The notes below the pieces were generated by a model. It saw only the letters and a program-made list of their open reading frames with translations, did not search any database and was not told the DNA's origin. From an uncultured Pseudomonadota bacterium (lineage in GTDB: Bacteria; Pseudomonadota; Gammaproteobacteria; Burkholderiales; Rhodocyclaceae): a stretch of DNA of 64,000 nt. This document shows positions 9,939 through 19,741 of the stretch, in pieces; within the stretch, counting starts at the first letter, position 1; each line of letters begins with the position of its first letter. The position numbers and the translations under genes were made by a program. The stretch lies in NCBI GenBank assembly GCA_903951825.1, contig CAJBDJ010000031.1:1-64000 (forward strand), read 5' to 3'.

Positions 9939-11479
9939 GAGCCAGACAAAGGCGGGTTTGATGACCTTTGCGTTATATCACTTTTCCCCGCCTCAAGGCG
10001 CTCAAGTACCGCCGCGAAGGCGCTGAGGCCGGCCTCCGGAAGCTCGCCGATTCGTCGGCGCAGGGCGAGTTGCCGCGCCTGCCAGTGCCGCAAGGCAGCT
10101 GCGACCTGGCCAATCAACGGCGCCCAGCCGCCCTCGGCTGCCTGGCGGAAAAGGCGCAGACTGCCGGGATACCAAGGGGTGTCGCTGCCATTTTCCAGCC
10201 AGCGCCAGTCACATCCTTGCCATGGCAAGAGTACCCAGCACGGACGACCCAGGGCGCCAGCGAGATGGACAATCGCCGTATCCACCGAGATCAGCAGATC
10301 AAGCTCGCCGAGCAAGGCCGCCGAGTCGGCAAAGTCGGCGGTTTCAGCGCCGAGATGAATCAGCGGCTGCCCGGGAGGCGGCGCGCTTGCCTGAAATGTG
10401 GCACTGTCGTCGGGAGGACTTTTCTGCAAACTGTAGAAATCGATACCCTCAACTTGCCACAAGGGGGCGAGCAGGCTGAGATCGGGTAGCGAACGATTGC
10501 GGTCGTTCTTGTGCCAGCGGCTGCCGGCCCAGACCAGGCCGACGCGCAGGCGCCCGTTGGCGGGCAGGCGCTGGCGCCATTTGGCACAGTCTGCCGGGAT
10601 TGCCTGCAGGTAGGGGAGGCGACCCGGGAGCGTGGCCAGAGTGCACCCGAAGCGCCCCGGCAGGCTGCCGGACAAAACCCAGAGATCGTGCCCGGGCAGC
10701 GTGGCACCAAGGGGTAGTACCTGATCGACGCCGGACAATGTGCGCAGCAAGCGGGTCAACGGGGGTTTGCAGACGAGGGTGATGCGCTCAGCGGCGAATC
10801 TGTCGCGCAAATCCGGAATGAAGCGGGCAAACTGGATTTCATCCCCGATGCCTTGTTCGTGCCAGACCAATAGATGTTTGCCGTTGAGCATCTCTCCACG
10901 CCAGGGCGCGCTGTTGACGACCGGCGGGAAGACTTCGCGCACCTGACGGCGAGGATCATGGCGGGCTTCGTAAAGCGCCCAGCCATGACGGTAATCGCCA
11001 CGCTGCAAGTGCAGCAGACCGAGGTTCCAGCGGGCATCGGCATGTTCGGGAGCGAGCGCCAGGACGCGCCGGTAGGCGACCATCGCTTCTTGCGGCCGGC
11101 GAAGATCCTTGAGCAGATTGCCGAGGTTGTTGAGCGCCTGGAGATGTGTCGGGTTGCCTTCGAGAATGGTGCGGAAATGCGCTTCGGCTTCGTCAAAGCG
11201 TTGACTGTCATGCAAGGCCACAGCAAGATTGTTGCGGATGTCGGGCTGCTCCGGCCAGATGTCGGAGGCACGTTGCAAAAGATCGCTGGCGGCCGCGAGT
11301 TCACCTTGGTTGCGCAGCAGGTTGCCGAGATTGTTGAGCGCCTGCGGAAACTCCGGACGCAGAGCCAGAGCCTGCCGGTACAGTGATTCGGCTTGCTCAA
11401 AGTGTTGCTCATCCTTCAGCCGGTTGGCCAGATTATTGAGCGCATCGGGATCGTCGGCAGGAAGGTTAGGCGCAGGCAT
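9935..11479 (-). CDS. TPR protein with C-terminal GT9-like glycosyltransferase domain
   Basis: TPRs (ALNNLGNLLRNQGELAAASDLL) plus 'VWHEQGIGDEIQFARF' and 'DLLISVDTAIVHLAGALGRPCWVLLP'. Confidence 0.8.
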   Translation of the reverse strand: MPAPNLPADDPDALNNLANRLKDEQHFEQAESLYRQALALRPEFPQALNNLGNLLRNQGELAAASDLLQRASDIWPEQPDIRNNLAVALHDSQRFDEAEAHFRTILEGNPTHLQALNNLGNLLKDLRRPQEAMVAYRRVLALAPEHADARWNLGLLHLQRGDYRHGWALYEARHDPRRQVREVFPPVVNSAPWRGEMLNGKHLLVWHEQGIGDEIQFARFIPDLRDRFAAERITLVCKPPLTRLLRTLSGVDQVLPLGATLPGHDLWVLSGSLPGRFGCTLATLPGRLPYLQAIPADCAKWRQRLPANGRLRVGLVWAGSRWHKNDRNRSLPDLSLLAPLWQVEGIDFYSLQKSPPDDSATFQASAPPPGQPLIHLGAETADFADSAALLGELDLLISVDTAIVHLAGALGRPCWVLLPWQGCDWRWLENGSDTPWYPGSLRLFRQAAEGGWAPLIGQVAAALRHWQARQLALRRRIGELPEAGLSAFAAVLERLEAGKSDITQRSSNPPLSGS

Positions 11480-11605
11480 GGGCTGGGAAGATTCGCAAAA
11501 CAGGCTATTCGTCGGGGAAATCGGATTTGGCGCGCAAAGCCGTGTGGTGGTCAGCGCGGAAGGGCTAGAATCGCTCTATTCTCCTGTAATCGTCCCAATC
11601 AAACA

Positions 11606-14600
11606 ATGACCCTTCCCGCCGTCGAGAGTCCGTCAGACGCCCGGTTCACGGCTTTGCTTGCGCTTTTTCGCAAGGCGGCTTTCGCCGACATGCTGGCCGA
11701 CTTCGAGGCCGGCGAGACGGCTTGGCGTGATGCCGACCAACTTAATTTGGCCGGACTGGCCGCGCGGCGACTGGGACGGATTGAGCAGGCCGAGAGCTAT
11801 TATCGGGAGGCGCTCGGCAAGGATGGCGAGCATCGCGCCACCTTGAACAATCTGGCTATCCTGCTGCAGGACAGCGGCCGCAACGACGAGGCGCGGATTC
11901 TCTACGAAACCGCTCTGAACCTGATGCCAGACGACATCCTGCCGCGTTTGAATCTGGGTAACCTGCATCTGGCAAGCCGCAACATCGAGCAAGCGGTGGC
12001 AGCCTACAGCGCAGTGCTTGCCAGGCAACCCGGGCTGCCGGCCGCCTGGCGCGGCATGGCGGAAGCCCTGCAGGCGCAGGGGCAAAACGCCCCGGCGATG
12101 GCCGCCATGCGCCGTGCGCTGGCGGCAGAGCCGGACGATTTCGACGCCTTGCTGCGCCTCGCCGAGTGGTGCCGGGCAGGCGCCCCGGAAAAACCGGAAT
12201 TGTTGCAGGAAGCCGCCGATCTGGCCGGCCGGGCCGTCCGCTTGCAGCCGCAAAGTGCGCGGGCGGGGGTGATGCTGGGAGAACTGCTGCAAGCCCTCAA
12301 ACGGTATGCCGAGGCCGAGACGGCTTTTCGAGCCCTATTGGCGACTGACCCTGAGAACACCGACGTCGGCAACAGTCTCGGCATCCTTCTCAACGAAACC
12401 AAACGCTATGCCGAATCCGAGGCAACTTATCGCCGCGTTCTCGACAATCGCCCGGATTTTCCCGAGGCGCACAACAATCTGGCTGTCCTGCTGCAAAAAC
12501 TCAAACGCTTTGACGAAGCCGAACCACACTACCGGCAGGCGCTGGCACTGCAACCCGACTACGCCGCAGCACGCTGCAATTACGGCCTGTTGTGCCTGAC
12601 ACTGGGGCGCTTCGCTGAGGGCTGGACGCATTACGAGGCGCGTTACGCGCCGGAGCGCACGGTCGCCTTTCCCAAGCTGCCGCGCCCGCAGTGGCAAGGC
12701 GAATCCTTGCTCGGCAAGGGCATCCTGATCTGGAACGAACAGGGACTCGGCGACGAAATCCAGTTCGCCCGCTATGCAGCCGAGCTGAAAAGGCAAGGTG
12801 CGCGCCACGTCGGCCTGATTTGCCGCAAGCCCCTGAGCGCTCTGTTCGGCACCCTGCCTGGCGTAGACAGCCTGCATGAAGAGAGCCAGAAATTTTCCTT
12901 GAAACCCTATGATTATTGGGTTTTCCCGCTCAGTATTCCGCGCTGGCTCTGCCCGACGCCGGCCGACATTCCGGCGACAGCGGCTTATCTTCGGGCTGCC
13001 CCGGCACTGAGCGCCCGCTGGGCCGGCAAATTGCTCCCCGGACGGCGGCTGGGTCTGGTCTGGCGTGGCCGCTCCGAATACACCAACGATGCCAATCGTT
13101 CGCTGCCTGACCTCCGCCTGCTGGCGCCGCTCTGGGAGATTCCCGGCGTAACTTTCTACAGCCTGCAAAAAGGCGATGGCGAGGCCGAAGCGGCGAAGCC
13201 GCCGGACGGGCAGCCGCTGTTCAATCTCGGCGCCGATTTTGCCGATTTTTCCGACACCGCTGCCGTAGTCAGCCAACTCGACCTGGTCATTTGCGTTGAT
13301 ACGGCGATTGCCCATTTATGTGGCGCACTCGGCGTCCCCTGCTGGGTCATGCTGCCGTTTGTCGGAACCGACTGGCGCTGGCAACTGGGGCGCTCTGACT
13401 CGCCCTGGTATCCCTCCATGCGCCTCTTCAGGCAGCCCGCGCCGGATGCCTGGGAGCCTGTCGTTGAGGGACTCTACCAAGCCCTGCGCGAGCGCTGGGG
13501 TGGTCCGGAGAACGTCGTTCCAGCGGGCAACGTACCCGTCCATGCCAAAGCAGAACAGCATTGGTCGCGCCTGCGTCGTCTCGCACCGCGCGAGCGGCGC
13601 CTGGCAGAAACCTGGCTCGACCGCAGCGGCACGCCCAGCGCCAGCGCCAAACGGGCGGCGCTGGCTCACTGGGCGTCGACAGCGCTGGCGCATCAAGAGG
13701 CGGGTCGCCATAACGAGGCCGAAGCGGCCTACCGGATTGCCATCGGGTTGGCGCCGGTCGCCGCGCCTCTGTGGCACAACCTCGGTGCCCTGCTACGCTC
13801 AGCAGGCCGCCCGCACGATGCGCTGGCGGCGTACGAGCGAGCGCTCGCCCTGCAGGGACCCTATGCCGAGGGTCATTACAACCGCGGGAACCTTTTTGAG
13901 GCGCGTGGCGATTTCGCGGCCGCCGAGGCCGATTATTTGCAGGCCCTCGAACTGCAGCCGACCTACGCCGAAGCCTGGTACAACCTCGGCGTCGTCTTCA
14001 AGGCGCAAGACAAGCTTGAACCGGCAGCCAGCGCCTACCGCAAGGCGATTGCCCTGCGCGCCGGCTACAGCGAGGCGCACAACAATCTCGGTATGCTTTT
14101 GCACGAGAATTACGATGACAGCCCGGCAGCCGAGGCTGAATATCGTCGCGCCCTCGCGGAGCGGCCGCGCTACGCCGAGGCGCACAACAATCTGGGTGTG
14201 GTCTTGCAGGAAAGACAGCAGTTTTTCGAGGCCGAGCTGGAGTTCCGTGAAGCATTGGCAATTCGCCCCGATTATCCGGATGCTGCCTGGAACCTCTCGC
14301 TGATGTTGCTGGTGACCGGGCGCTTCAGCGAGGCCTGGCCGCTGTTCGAGCACCGTCGCGCAATCACTCGCTGCCAGACTTTCGCGCCGCCGGTGCCTTT
14401 TGCCGAGTGGCGCGGAGAATCGCTGCGTGGCAAATCCATCCTGGTCTGGCCGGAACAGGGATTTGGCGACGAAATCCAGTTCAGCCGCTATTTTTCGCGG
14501 CTCAAGGAAGTTGGCGCGGCGCGCGTCGTGGTTGCCTGCAAACCGCCTTTGATCCGTCTTTTCGGATCTTTGGCCGGGGTGGATGCCTGCGTCGAAGTCG

Positions 14601-15268
14601 AAACCGGCGAAGTTCAAGTCCCGCTTTGCGATTTCTGGGTATTCTCGATGAGCCTGCCCGGCCTGTTCGGCAGTTCGCTCGACAACTTGCCGGCCAAACA
14701 GCCTTATCTTGCCCCCCACCCTGCCAGCCGCGCCAAATTCGCCAACTTGCCTGACGGCTTCAGGGTCGGCTTGCTGTGGCGAGGCAGTCCGGAACACCCC
14801 AACGACCGCAACCGTTCGCTACCCTCGGCCGCCCTGCTTGATCCGCTAGGTGAAATCCCCGGTGTTTCATGGATTGATCTGCACACCGCCGAGGCCGCCG
14901 GCGGCTTGCCGGGCTTTCCGCTTTGCGCGGCAGGCCGCTTGATTGAGGATTTTTCCGATAGCGCCGCCCTGTTGGAGGCCGTCGACCTGGTCATCACCGT
15001 AGACACGGCAATCGCCCATTTGGCCGGCGCTTTGGGGCGACCGGTCTGGGTCATGCTGCCACATGCCGGTCTTGACTGGCGCTGGTTGCGCGAACGAGGC
15101 GACAGCCCCTGGTACCCGCAGGGAATGCGCCTGTTTCGCCAGGAAAGTCCCGGCGACTGGCCCGCACTGATCGCCCGTCTCGGCGAGCACCTGCGCGATT
15201 ATTTACAGGCTGGGCATGCGCCTGCCTCCGAAGTCCATTCGCCCATCCCTTCTGCGGAGTGTCCATGA
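11606..15268 (+). CDS. Double-module TPR-GT9-like / TPR-GT9-like protein (~1220 aa)
   Basis: Two TPR arrays each followed by a GT-like domain ('IWNEQGLGDEIQFARY...DLVICVDTAIAHLCGALG' and 'VWPEQGFGDEIQFSRY...DLVITVDTAIAHLAGALG'). ATG at 11606 preferred; the supplied ORF starts at 11393. Confidence 0.8.
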   Translation: MTLPAVESPSDARFTALLALFRKAAFADMLADFEAGETAWRDADQLNLAGLAARRLGRIEQAESYYREALGKDGEHRATLNNLAILLQDSGRNDEARILYETALNLMPDDILPRLNLGNLHLASRNIEQAVAAYSAVLARQPGLPAAWRGMAEALQAQGQNAPAMAAMRRALAAEPDDFDALLRLAEWCRAGAPEKPELLQEAADLAGRAVRLQPQSARAGVMLGELLQALKRYAEAETAFRALLATDPENTDVGNSLGILLNETKRYAESEATYRRVLDNRPDFPEAHNNLAVLLQKLKRFDEAEPHYRQALALQPDYAAARCNYGLLCLTLGRFAEGWTHYEARYAPERTVAFPKLPRPQWQGESLLGKGILIWNEQGLGDEIQFARYAAELKRQGARHVGLICRKPLSALFGTLPGVDSLHEESQKFSLKPYDYWVFPLSIPRWLCPTPADIPATAAYLRAAPALSARWAGKLLPGRRLGLVWRGRSEYTNDANRSLPDLRLLAPLWEIPGVTFYSLQKGDGEAEAAKPPDGQPLFNLGADFADFSDTAAVVSQLDLVICVDTAIAHLCGALGVPCWVMLPFVGTDWRWQLGRSDSPWYPSMRLFRQPAPDAWEPVVEGLYQALRERWGGPENVVPAGNVPVHAKAEQHWSRLRRLAPRERRLAETWLDRSGTPSASAKRAALAHWASTALAHQEAGRHNEAEAAYRIAIGLAPVAAPLWHNLGALLRSAGRPHDALAAYERALALQGPYAEGHYNRGNLFEARGDFAAAEADYLQALELQPTYAEAWYNLGVVFKAQDKLEPAASAYRKAIALRAGYSEAHNNLGMLLHENYDDSPAAEAEYRRALAERPRYAEAHNNLGVVLQERQQFFEAELEFREALAIRPDYPDAAWNLSLMLLVTGRFSEAWPLFEHRRAITRCQTFAPPVPFAEWRGESLRGKSILVWPEQGFGDEIQFSRYFSRLKEVGAARVVVACKPPLIRLFGSLAGVDACVEVETGEVQVPLCDFWVFSMSLPGLFGSSLDNLPAKQPYLAPHPASRAKFANLPDGFRVGLLWRGSPEHPNDRNRSLPSAALLDPLGEIPGVSWIDLHTAEAAGGLPGFPLCAAGRLIEDFSDSAALLEAVDLVITVDTAIAHLAGALGRPVWVMLPHAGLDWRWLRERGDSPWYPQGMRLFRQESPGDWPALIARLGEHLRDYLQAGHAPASEVHSPIPSAECP

Positions 15269-16608
15269 ATAACCCAAGCACCATTCGTCCCCCCGCAGTC
15301 GCCGGCAGTTTCTACCCGGCCGAACCGGCGGCGCTCAGGCAGCAACTCATGAACTTGCTTGGCGAAGCGCCGGCCAACGATCTGCCGGGACTCAAGGTAC
15401 TGCTGGTGCCTCATGCCGGCTATGTCTACTCGGGCGGGGTGGCAGCCCGTCTCTACGTCAGCCTGCTTGGCTGCGCGGCCAAGATCAAGCGGGTGATCCT
15501 GCTCGGGCCGGCGCATCGTGTCGCCCTCACCGGCATGGCAGTGCCGGCGGCTCTCGCCTGGGCGACACCACTCGGCCAGTCCACCATCGACCAGGCGGCG
15601 CGGGCGCAGGTGGTGCAGGCCGGGTTGGCGGTCATCGACGACCAGCCGCATGTTGCCGAACATTCGCTGGAAGTGCAGTTGCCCTTCATCCAGACACTGC
15701 TGCCGGAAGCCAGCATCCTGCCGGTGGCGGTGGGCAATTGTCCGCCCGAGCAGGTGGCGGCACTGATCGACCTGCTCTGGGGCGGAGCAGAAACCCTGAT
15801 TGTTCTCAGCAGCGATCTTTCGCACTATTTGCCCTATGCCGACGCACGTGCGATTGATCAGGCCACCGTCGCCCGCCTGCTGGCGGCAAGCGGCGGTTTG
15901 CAGGGCAAGCAGGCGTGCGGTGCGCGTCCGCTGAACGGTTTTTTGCAGGTTGCATCAAGGCGCAAGCTGGAGCCGCGCCTGATTGATCTCCGTAACTCCG
16001 GCGACAGCGCCGGCGACAAAACGCGAGTGGTCGGCTACGCATCGATTGCCTACAGCGAGCCGGTGGCGATGTTGGGCGAAGTTCTTTTACGCATCGCGCG
16101 CGGCATCATTTCCGCAAACTTCGGCGCGCCGCTCCCCGTCGTGCCGGCCTTGCCGGCCTTGCGGCAGATGGCGGCGACTTTCGTGACATTGACCAGCGGC
16201 GGGCGCTTGCGCGGTTGCATCGGCAGCTTGCAGGCGCATCGCAGCCTGCTTGATGACATCATCCACAACGCCCGCGCGGCCGCCTTCAGCGATCCGCGTT
16301 TTCCACCCTTGACCGGCGCCGAGCTGGCGGCCATCAAGGTTGAAGTCTCCTTGCTGTCGCCCGCGGAAGCCATCGAATTTACCGACCAAGCCTCGGCGCT
16401 GGCGGCCTTGCGGCCGGGAATGGACGGGGTGATCCTGACAGATGGCGCCCATCGCGCAACTTATTTGCCGCAGGTATGGGATCAGTTGCCAGGTCCGCAG
16501 CAATTTCTCGACGGACTCAAAAAAAAGGCCGGCCTGGCGCCGGATCACTGGAGCGATACACTGTCCCTGCAACGCTATGCGGTGGTCAAGTGGAAGGAGG
16601 CGGCATGA
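15265..16608 (+). CDS. AmmeMemoRadiSam system protein B (Memo) - protein A (AMMECR1) fusion
   Basis: RPPAVAGSFYPAEPAALRQQL...VPHAGYVYSGGVAARLY (Memo) followed by LRGCIGSLQAHRSLLDDIIHNARAAAFSDPRFPPL...TYLPQVWDQLP (AMMECR1). Confidence 0.88.
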   Translation: MNNPSTIRPPAVAGSFYPAEPAALRQQLMNLLGEAPANDLPGLKVLLVPHAGYVYSGGVAARLYVSLLGCAAKIKRVILLGPAHRVALTGMAVPAALAWATPLGQSTIDQAARAQVVQAGLAVIDDQPHVAEHSLEVQLPFIQTLLPEASILPVAVGNCPPEQVAALIDLLWGGAETLIVLSSDLSHYLPYADARAIDQATVARLLAASGGLQGKQACGARPLNGFLQVASRRKLEPRLIDLRNSGDSAGDKTRVVGYASIAYSEPVAMLGEVLLRIARGIISANFGAPLPVVPALPALRQMAATFVTLTSGGRLRGCIGSLQAHRSLLDDIIHNARAAAFSDPRFPPLTGAELAAIKVEVSLLSPAEAIEFTDQASALAALRPGMDGVILTDGAHRATYLPQVWDQLPGPQQFLDGLKKKAGLAPDHWSDTLSLQRYAVVKWKEAA

Positions 16609-16685
16609 ACCAGCGGCGCCGTGATGACGGAGGCACTGTGTATAATTAATTGCCATTGATGGGTGCGAATCGATTTCTCGGGGAA

Positions 16686-17933
16686 ATGATGATTAACAAG
16701 AAAAAACTTGTTCCGGCGCTGGTCGCCATCCTGTTGATGATCGTCATGCCGCAGGCGATTGCCGATTCACCGCTTCCCGCCAAGGTTCAGGCTCTGATGC
16801 AGAGCGATGATGCGGTCGCCCTCGGCGAAGCGATTGACGAAGCGCTGGCCAAAACACCTGACGACTTTGCCCTGCAGTTTCTCAAATCCCTCTCGCTGAT
16901 GGATCGCGCCCGCCTCACCGAAGCGCTGACCCATCAGGACGCGATGATTGCCAAGTTTCCGGGAGTCGCCGTGTTGCACAACAACCGGGGTGTCGGGCGG
17001 GCGCAGATGCGTCAGTACAGCCAGGCGATTCAGGATTTTGAAGAAGCCGTGCGGCTCGACCCCGGTTACGCCATCGCCAGCGAAAACCTCGGCATGGTGT
17101 ACGCCGCGCTCGCCGACATGGCACTGAGCAGCGCCATGAAGCTGGATCAGGGCAATACACGAATCGGCAAGCGGCAAGGTCTGGCACGTTCATTGGTCGA
17201 AGACCGGGTGGTCGGCATCGCGCCGACGCCAGCCGCAGGCGCTGTGACACCGCTGCCAATTACACCGACTGTCGCTGTTCAGCCGCAAGTCAAGCCAAGC
17301 GCGGTTGTCCTCTCGGTCGGCCCGGCGAAATCTGCGGAAAAGCCGGAAGTTGCAGAAAAACCGGCGCTTAAGCCGGATACCCCGGCAGCAAGCGAACTGG
17401 CACTGCCCCCGAGCATCGAATCTACAGCGGCTGCGAACATGCCGGCGGCAGGCAAAACACCCGAACCGCCGCCGATTACCCCTCCCGCCCCGCCTGTTGC
17501 CGAACCGCCGCCCCCACCGCCTGTGTCACCCCAGCCTCCGGCTGCGTCCCTGGCGGCCGAGGCCAATCAGGCCAGCGCCATCCTGCAGGCCATGGAAGCC
17601 TGGCGGAGCGCCTGGAGCAAAAAAGACATGGCTGCTTATTTTGCCGCTTACTCGCCGACGTTTACGCCGCATCCCTCATTGAAAGACCAGGCGGCTTGGC
17701 GCCTTGATCGCGAGAAAAAAATTGCCCAGCGCAGCGGGGAAATCAAGATCAGCATCGATAACCCGATCATAGTTTTTCGCCCTGACGGCACCGCCGAACT
17801 GAAGCTTGAGCAGCAATATCAGACGGATGATTTTTCCGAAAGCATCCGCAAGCTCTTCGTGCTCTCCAATCAAGGCGGACGCTGGTTGATCGAGGTCGAG
17901 AAAAACCTCATTTTGCGGGTGGCGCCCAAATAA
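16686..17933 (+). CDS. TPR protein with Pro-rich linker and C-terminal NTF2/SnoaL-like domain
   Basis: Signal peptide-like N-terminus, TPR (VLHNNRGVGRAQMRQYSQAIQDFEEAVRLDPGY), PEPPPITPPAPPVAEPPPPPPVSPQPP linker, C-terminal AWRSAWSKKDMAAYFAAYSPTF. Confidence 0.7.
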   Translation: MMINKKKLVPALVAILLMIVMPQAIADSPLPAKVQALMQSDDAVALGEAIDEALAKTPDDFALQFLKSLSLMDRARLTEALTHQDAMIAKFPGVAVLHNNRGVGRAQMRQYSQAIQDFEEAVRLDPGYAIASENLGMVYAALADMALSSAMKLDQGNTRIGKRQGLARSLVEDRVVGIAPTPAAGAVTPLPITPTVAVQPQVKPSAVVLSVGPAKSAEKPEVAEKPALKPDTPAASELALPPSIESTAAANMPAAGKTPEPPPITPPAPPVAEPPPPPPVSPQPPAASLAAEANQASAILQAMEAWRSAWSKKDMAAYFAAYSPTFTPHPSLKDQAAWRLDREKKIAQRSGEIKISIDNPIIVFRPDGTAELKLEQQYQTDDFSESIRKLFVLSNQGGRWLIEVEKNLILRVAPK

Positions 17934-17941
17934 GGCGCAAA

Positions 17942-17968
17942 GGCTGAAATATCTGTGAATTTTCAGCC
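17942..17968. terminator. Stem-loop between convergent genes (GGCTGAAA / TTTCAGCC)
   Basis: Perfect 8-bp stem, 11-nt loop, between convergent stop codons at 17933 and 17987. Confidence 0.5.
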
Positions 17969-17986
17969 GACGGCGCTGTAAGCGGC

Positions 17987-19741
17987 TTAATTCACTTGAT
18001 TCAATGTCTGCAAAAACGCACCGGCTTCGACAAAACCGACAACGCGGATCGACTTGATTTCTTTGCCAGATCGATCAAAAAACAGAATTCCAGGCGGACC
18101 GAAGAGGCCAAAACGCGCCAGCAAGGCTTTATGGTCTGCGTTATTGGCCGTCACATCGGCCTTTAGCAGTTTGAATCCGGCGAGTTTTGCCTGCACCGCC
18201 GGGTCGGAGAAGGTAAAGCGCTCCATTTCCTTGCACGAAACGCACCAGTCAGCGTAAAAGTCGAGCATCACCGGCTGTCCGGCGGCCATCACCCGGGCTT
18301 CGAGATCGGCCAGAGAAACCACGGGTTCAAATGGCAGTTTCCTCGATTCACCGGCCACCGCCTGTCCACGCCAGCCGGCCAGTGGTTGCAAAGGATCGCG
18401 CCCGCCGGCCAAGGCACCAATCAGCAAGGCAGCGCCGGTGAGCAGCATGAAAATGCCGATGCCCTTCCAGAAACGCTGCCATCCTTTGGCTTGGGGTGGC
18501 AAAGGATCAAGCGCATGCAGGTAAATTGCCGGAATGATCAGCAAGGCGGACCATGCCAGCATTTGGGCAAAGGCGGGGATCACCGGTGAAACCAGCCAGA
18601 CGGCGGTGGCCAGCAAGAGGACGCCAAAGAATTTTTTGACCGCCTCCATCCAGGCACCGGCACGCGGCAACAAGGTGCCTGCCGACAAGCCGACGATCAG
18701 CAGTGGCACCCCCATGCCCAGCGCCATGACAAAGAGTGCCGTGCCGCCCAGCACAGCGTCGCCGGTCTGCCCGATGTAAAGGAGGGCGCCAGCCAGTGGC
18801 GCAGCGACGCAGGGGCCGACGATCAGAGCCGACAAGGCGCCCATGACGAAAACGCCGAGGCCGCGGCCGCCTTGCAGGTGCCCGGATTCTTCCGTCAATT
18901 TGCTTTGCAGCGAAGTCGGCAACTGCAATTCGTAGAAGCCGAACATCGACAGCGAGAGCGCAACAAAAACCAGCGCGAAGCCGCCAAGAACCCAGGAATT
19001 TTGCAAGGCAGCCGAGAGCAGGGTGCCGCTCATCCCGGCGGCGATGCCGGCGGCGGCGTAGGTCACCGCCATCCCGAGGACGTACATCAGCGACAAGGCG
19101 AAGCCGCGTCCGCGCGAAATTTTGTGCCCCTGACCGGCGATGATTCCGGAAAGAATGGGAATCATCGGGAAGACGCAGGGTGTCAGCGAAAGGCCAAGGC
19201 CAGCGAGAAAGAAAAAGGCGAGGATGGCCCAAAAGCCGGAATCTTTCAGGAGACCGGCAATTCTGCCGCTTTCGTCGCCATCGACGGCGATCGTCGTGCC
19301 GCTGGCCGCCAGCGCCACCGTTGTCGGGTCAGGCAGCTCAATATCGAGCGCCTGGCTTTGTGGCGGATAGCAGACCCCCGCATCGGCACAGCCTTGCGAA
19401 CTGACATTGAGTTTGATCGGCAGGATGCCGCCAGCACTGCGCTCAACCGGCACACGGATCGCCACGCTGCCGTAATAAACCTCGACTTTGCCGAACGTCT
19501 CGTCGTCTTTTTCTTTGCCCTTGGGAATTTGCAGCGCGCCAAGCCGGGCGGACTCACCATCGACGGAAAATCTGAATTTGTCACGATAAAGATAGTAGCC
19601 CTTGGCGATCTCGTAGTTAACTTCGATCGTTTGCCCGTCGAGAGCACGCGCTGAGGGTTTGAAAGCGACCGCCGGATCGAGAAAGTCTTCGGCATGAACC
19701 AGCGGAATCAACAGGCTGAAGAGGAAAATCAGTATTTTCAT
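17987..19741 (-). CDS. dsbD: Thiol:disulfide interchange protein DsbD
   Basis: N-terminal periplasmic domain, CcdA-like TM core (LGLSLTPCVFPMIPILSGIIAGQ), C-terminal thioredoxin domain FYADWCVSCKEME. Confidence 0.93.
   Translation of the reverse strand: MKILIFLFSLLIPLVHAEDFLDPAVAFKPSARALDGQTIEVNYEIAKGYYLYRDKFRFSVDGESARLGALQIPKGKEKDDETFGKVEVYYGSVAIRVPVERSAGGILPIKLNVSSQGCADAGVCYPPQSQALDIELPDPTTVALAASGTTIAVDGDESGRIAGLLKDSGFWAILAFFFLAGLGLSLTPCVFPMIPILSGIIAGQGHKISRGRGFALSLMYVLGMAVTYAAAGIAAGMSGTLLSAALQNSWVLGGFALVFVALSLSMFGFYELQLPTSLQSKLTEESGHLQGGRGLGVFVMGALSALIVGPCVAAPLAGALLYIGQTGDAVLGGTALFVMALGMGVPLLIVGLSAGTLLPRAGAWMEAVKKFFGVLLLATAVWLVSPVIPAFAQMLAWSALLIIPAIYLHALDPLPPQAKGWQRFWKGIGIFMLLTGAALLIGALAGGRDPLQPLAGWRGQAVAGESRKLPFEPVVSLADLEARVMAAGQPVMLDFYADWCVSCKEMERFTFSDPAVQAKLAGFKLLKADVTANNADHKALLARFGLFGPPGILFFDRSGKEIKSIRVVGFVEAGAFLQTLNQVN

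Noticed and set aside
11393-11605. N-terminal extension of the double TPR-GT ORF to 11393
   Set aside because: The extension overlaps the divergent TPR-GT gene's coding sequence; ATG 11606 gives a TPR-protein-like start.
13296-14303. 335-aa alternative-frame ORF inside the double TPR-GT gene
   Set aside because: Arg/Pro/Thr-rich off-frame translation with no domain; the overlapping frame has clear TPR and GT motifs.
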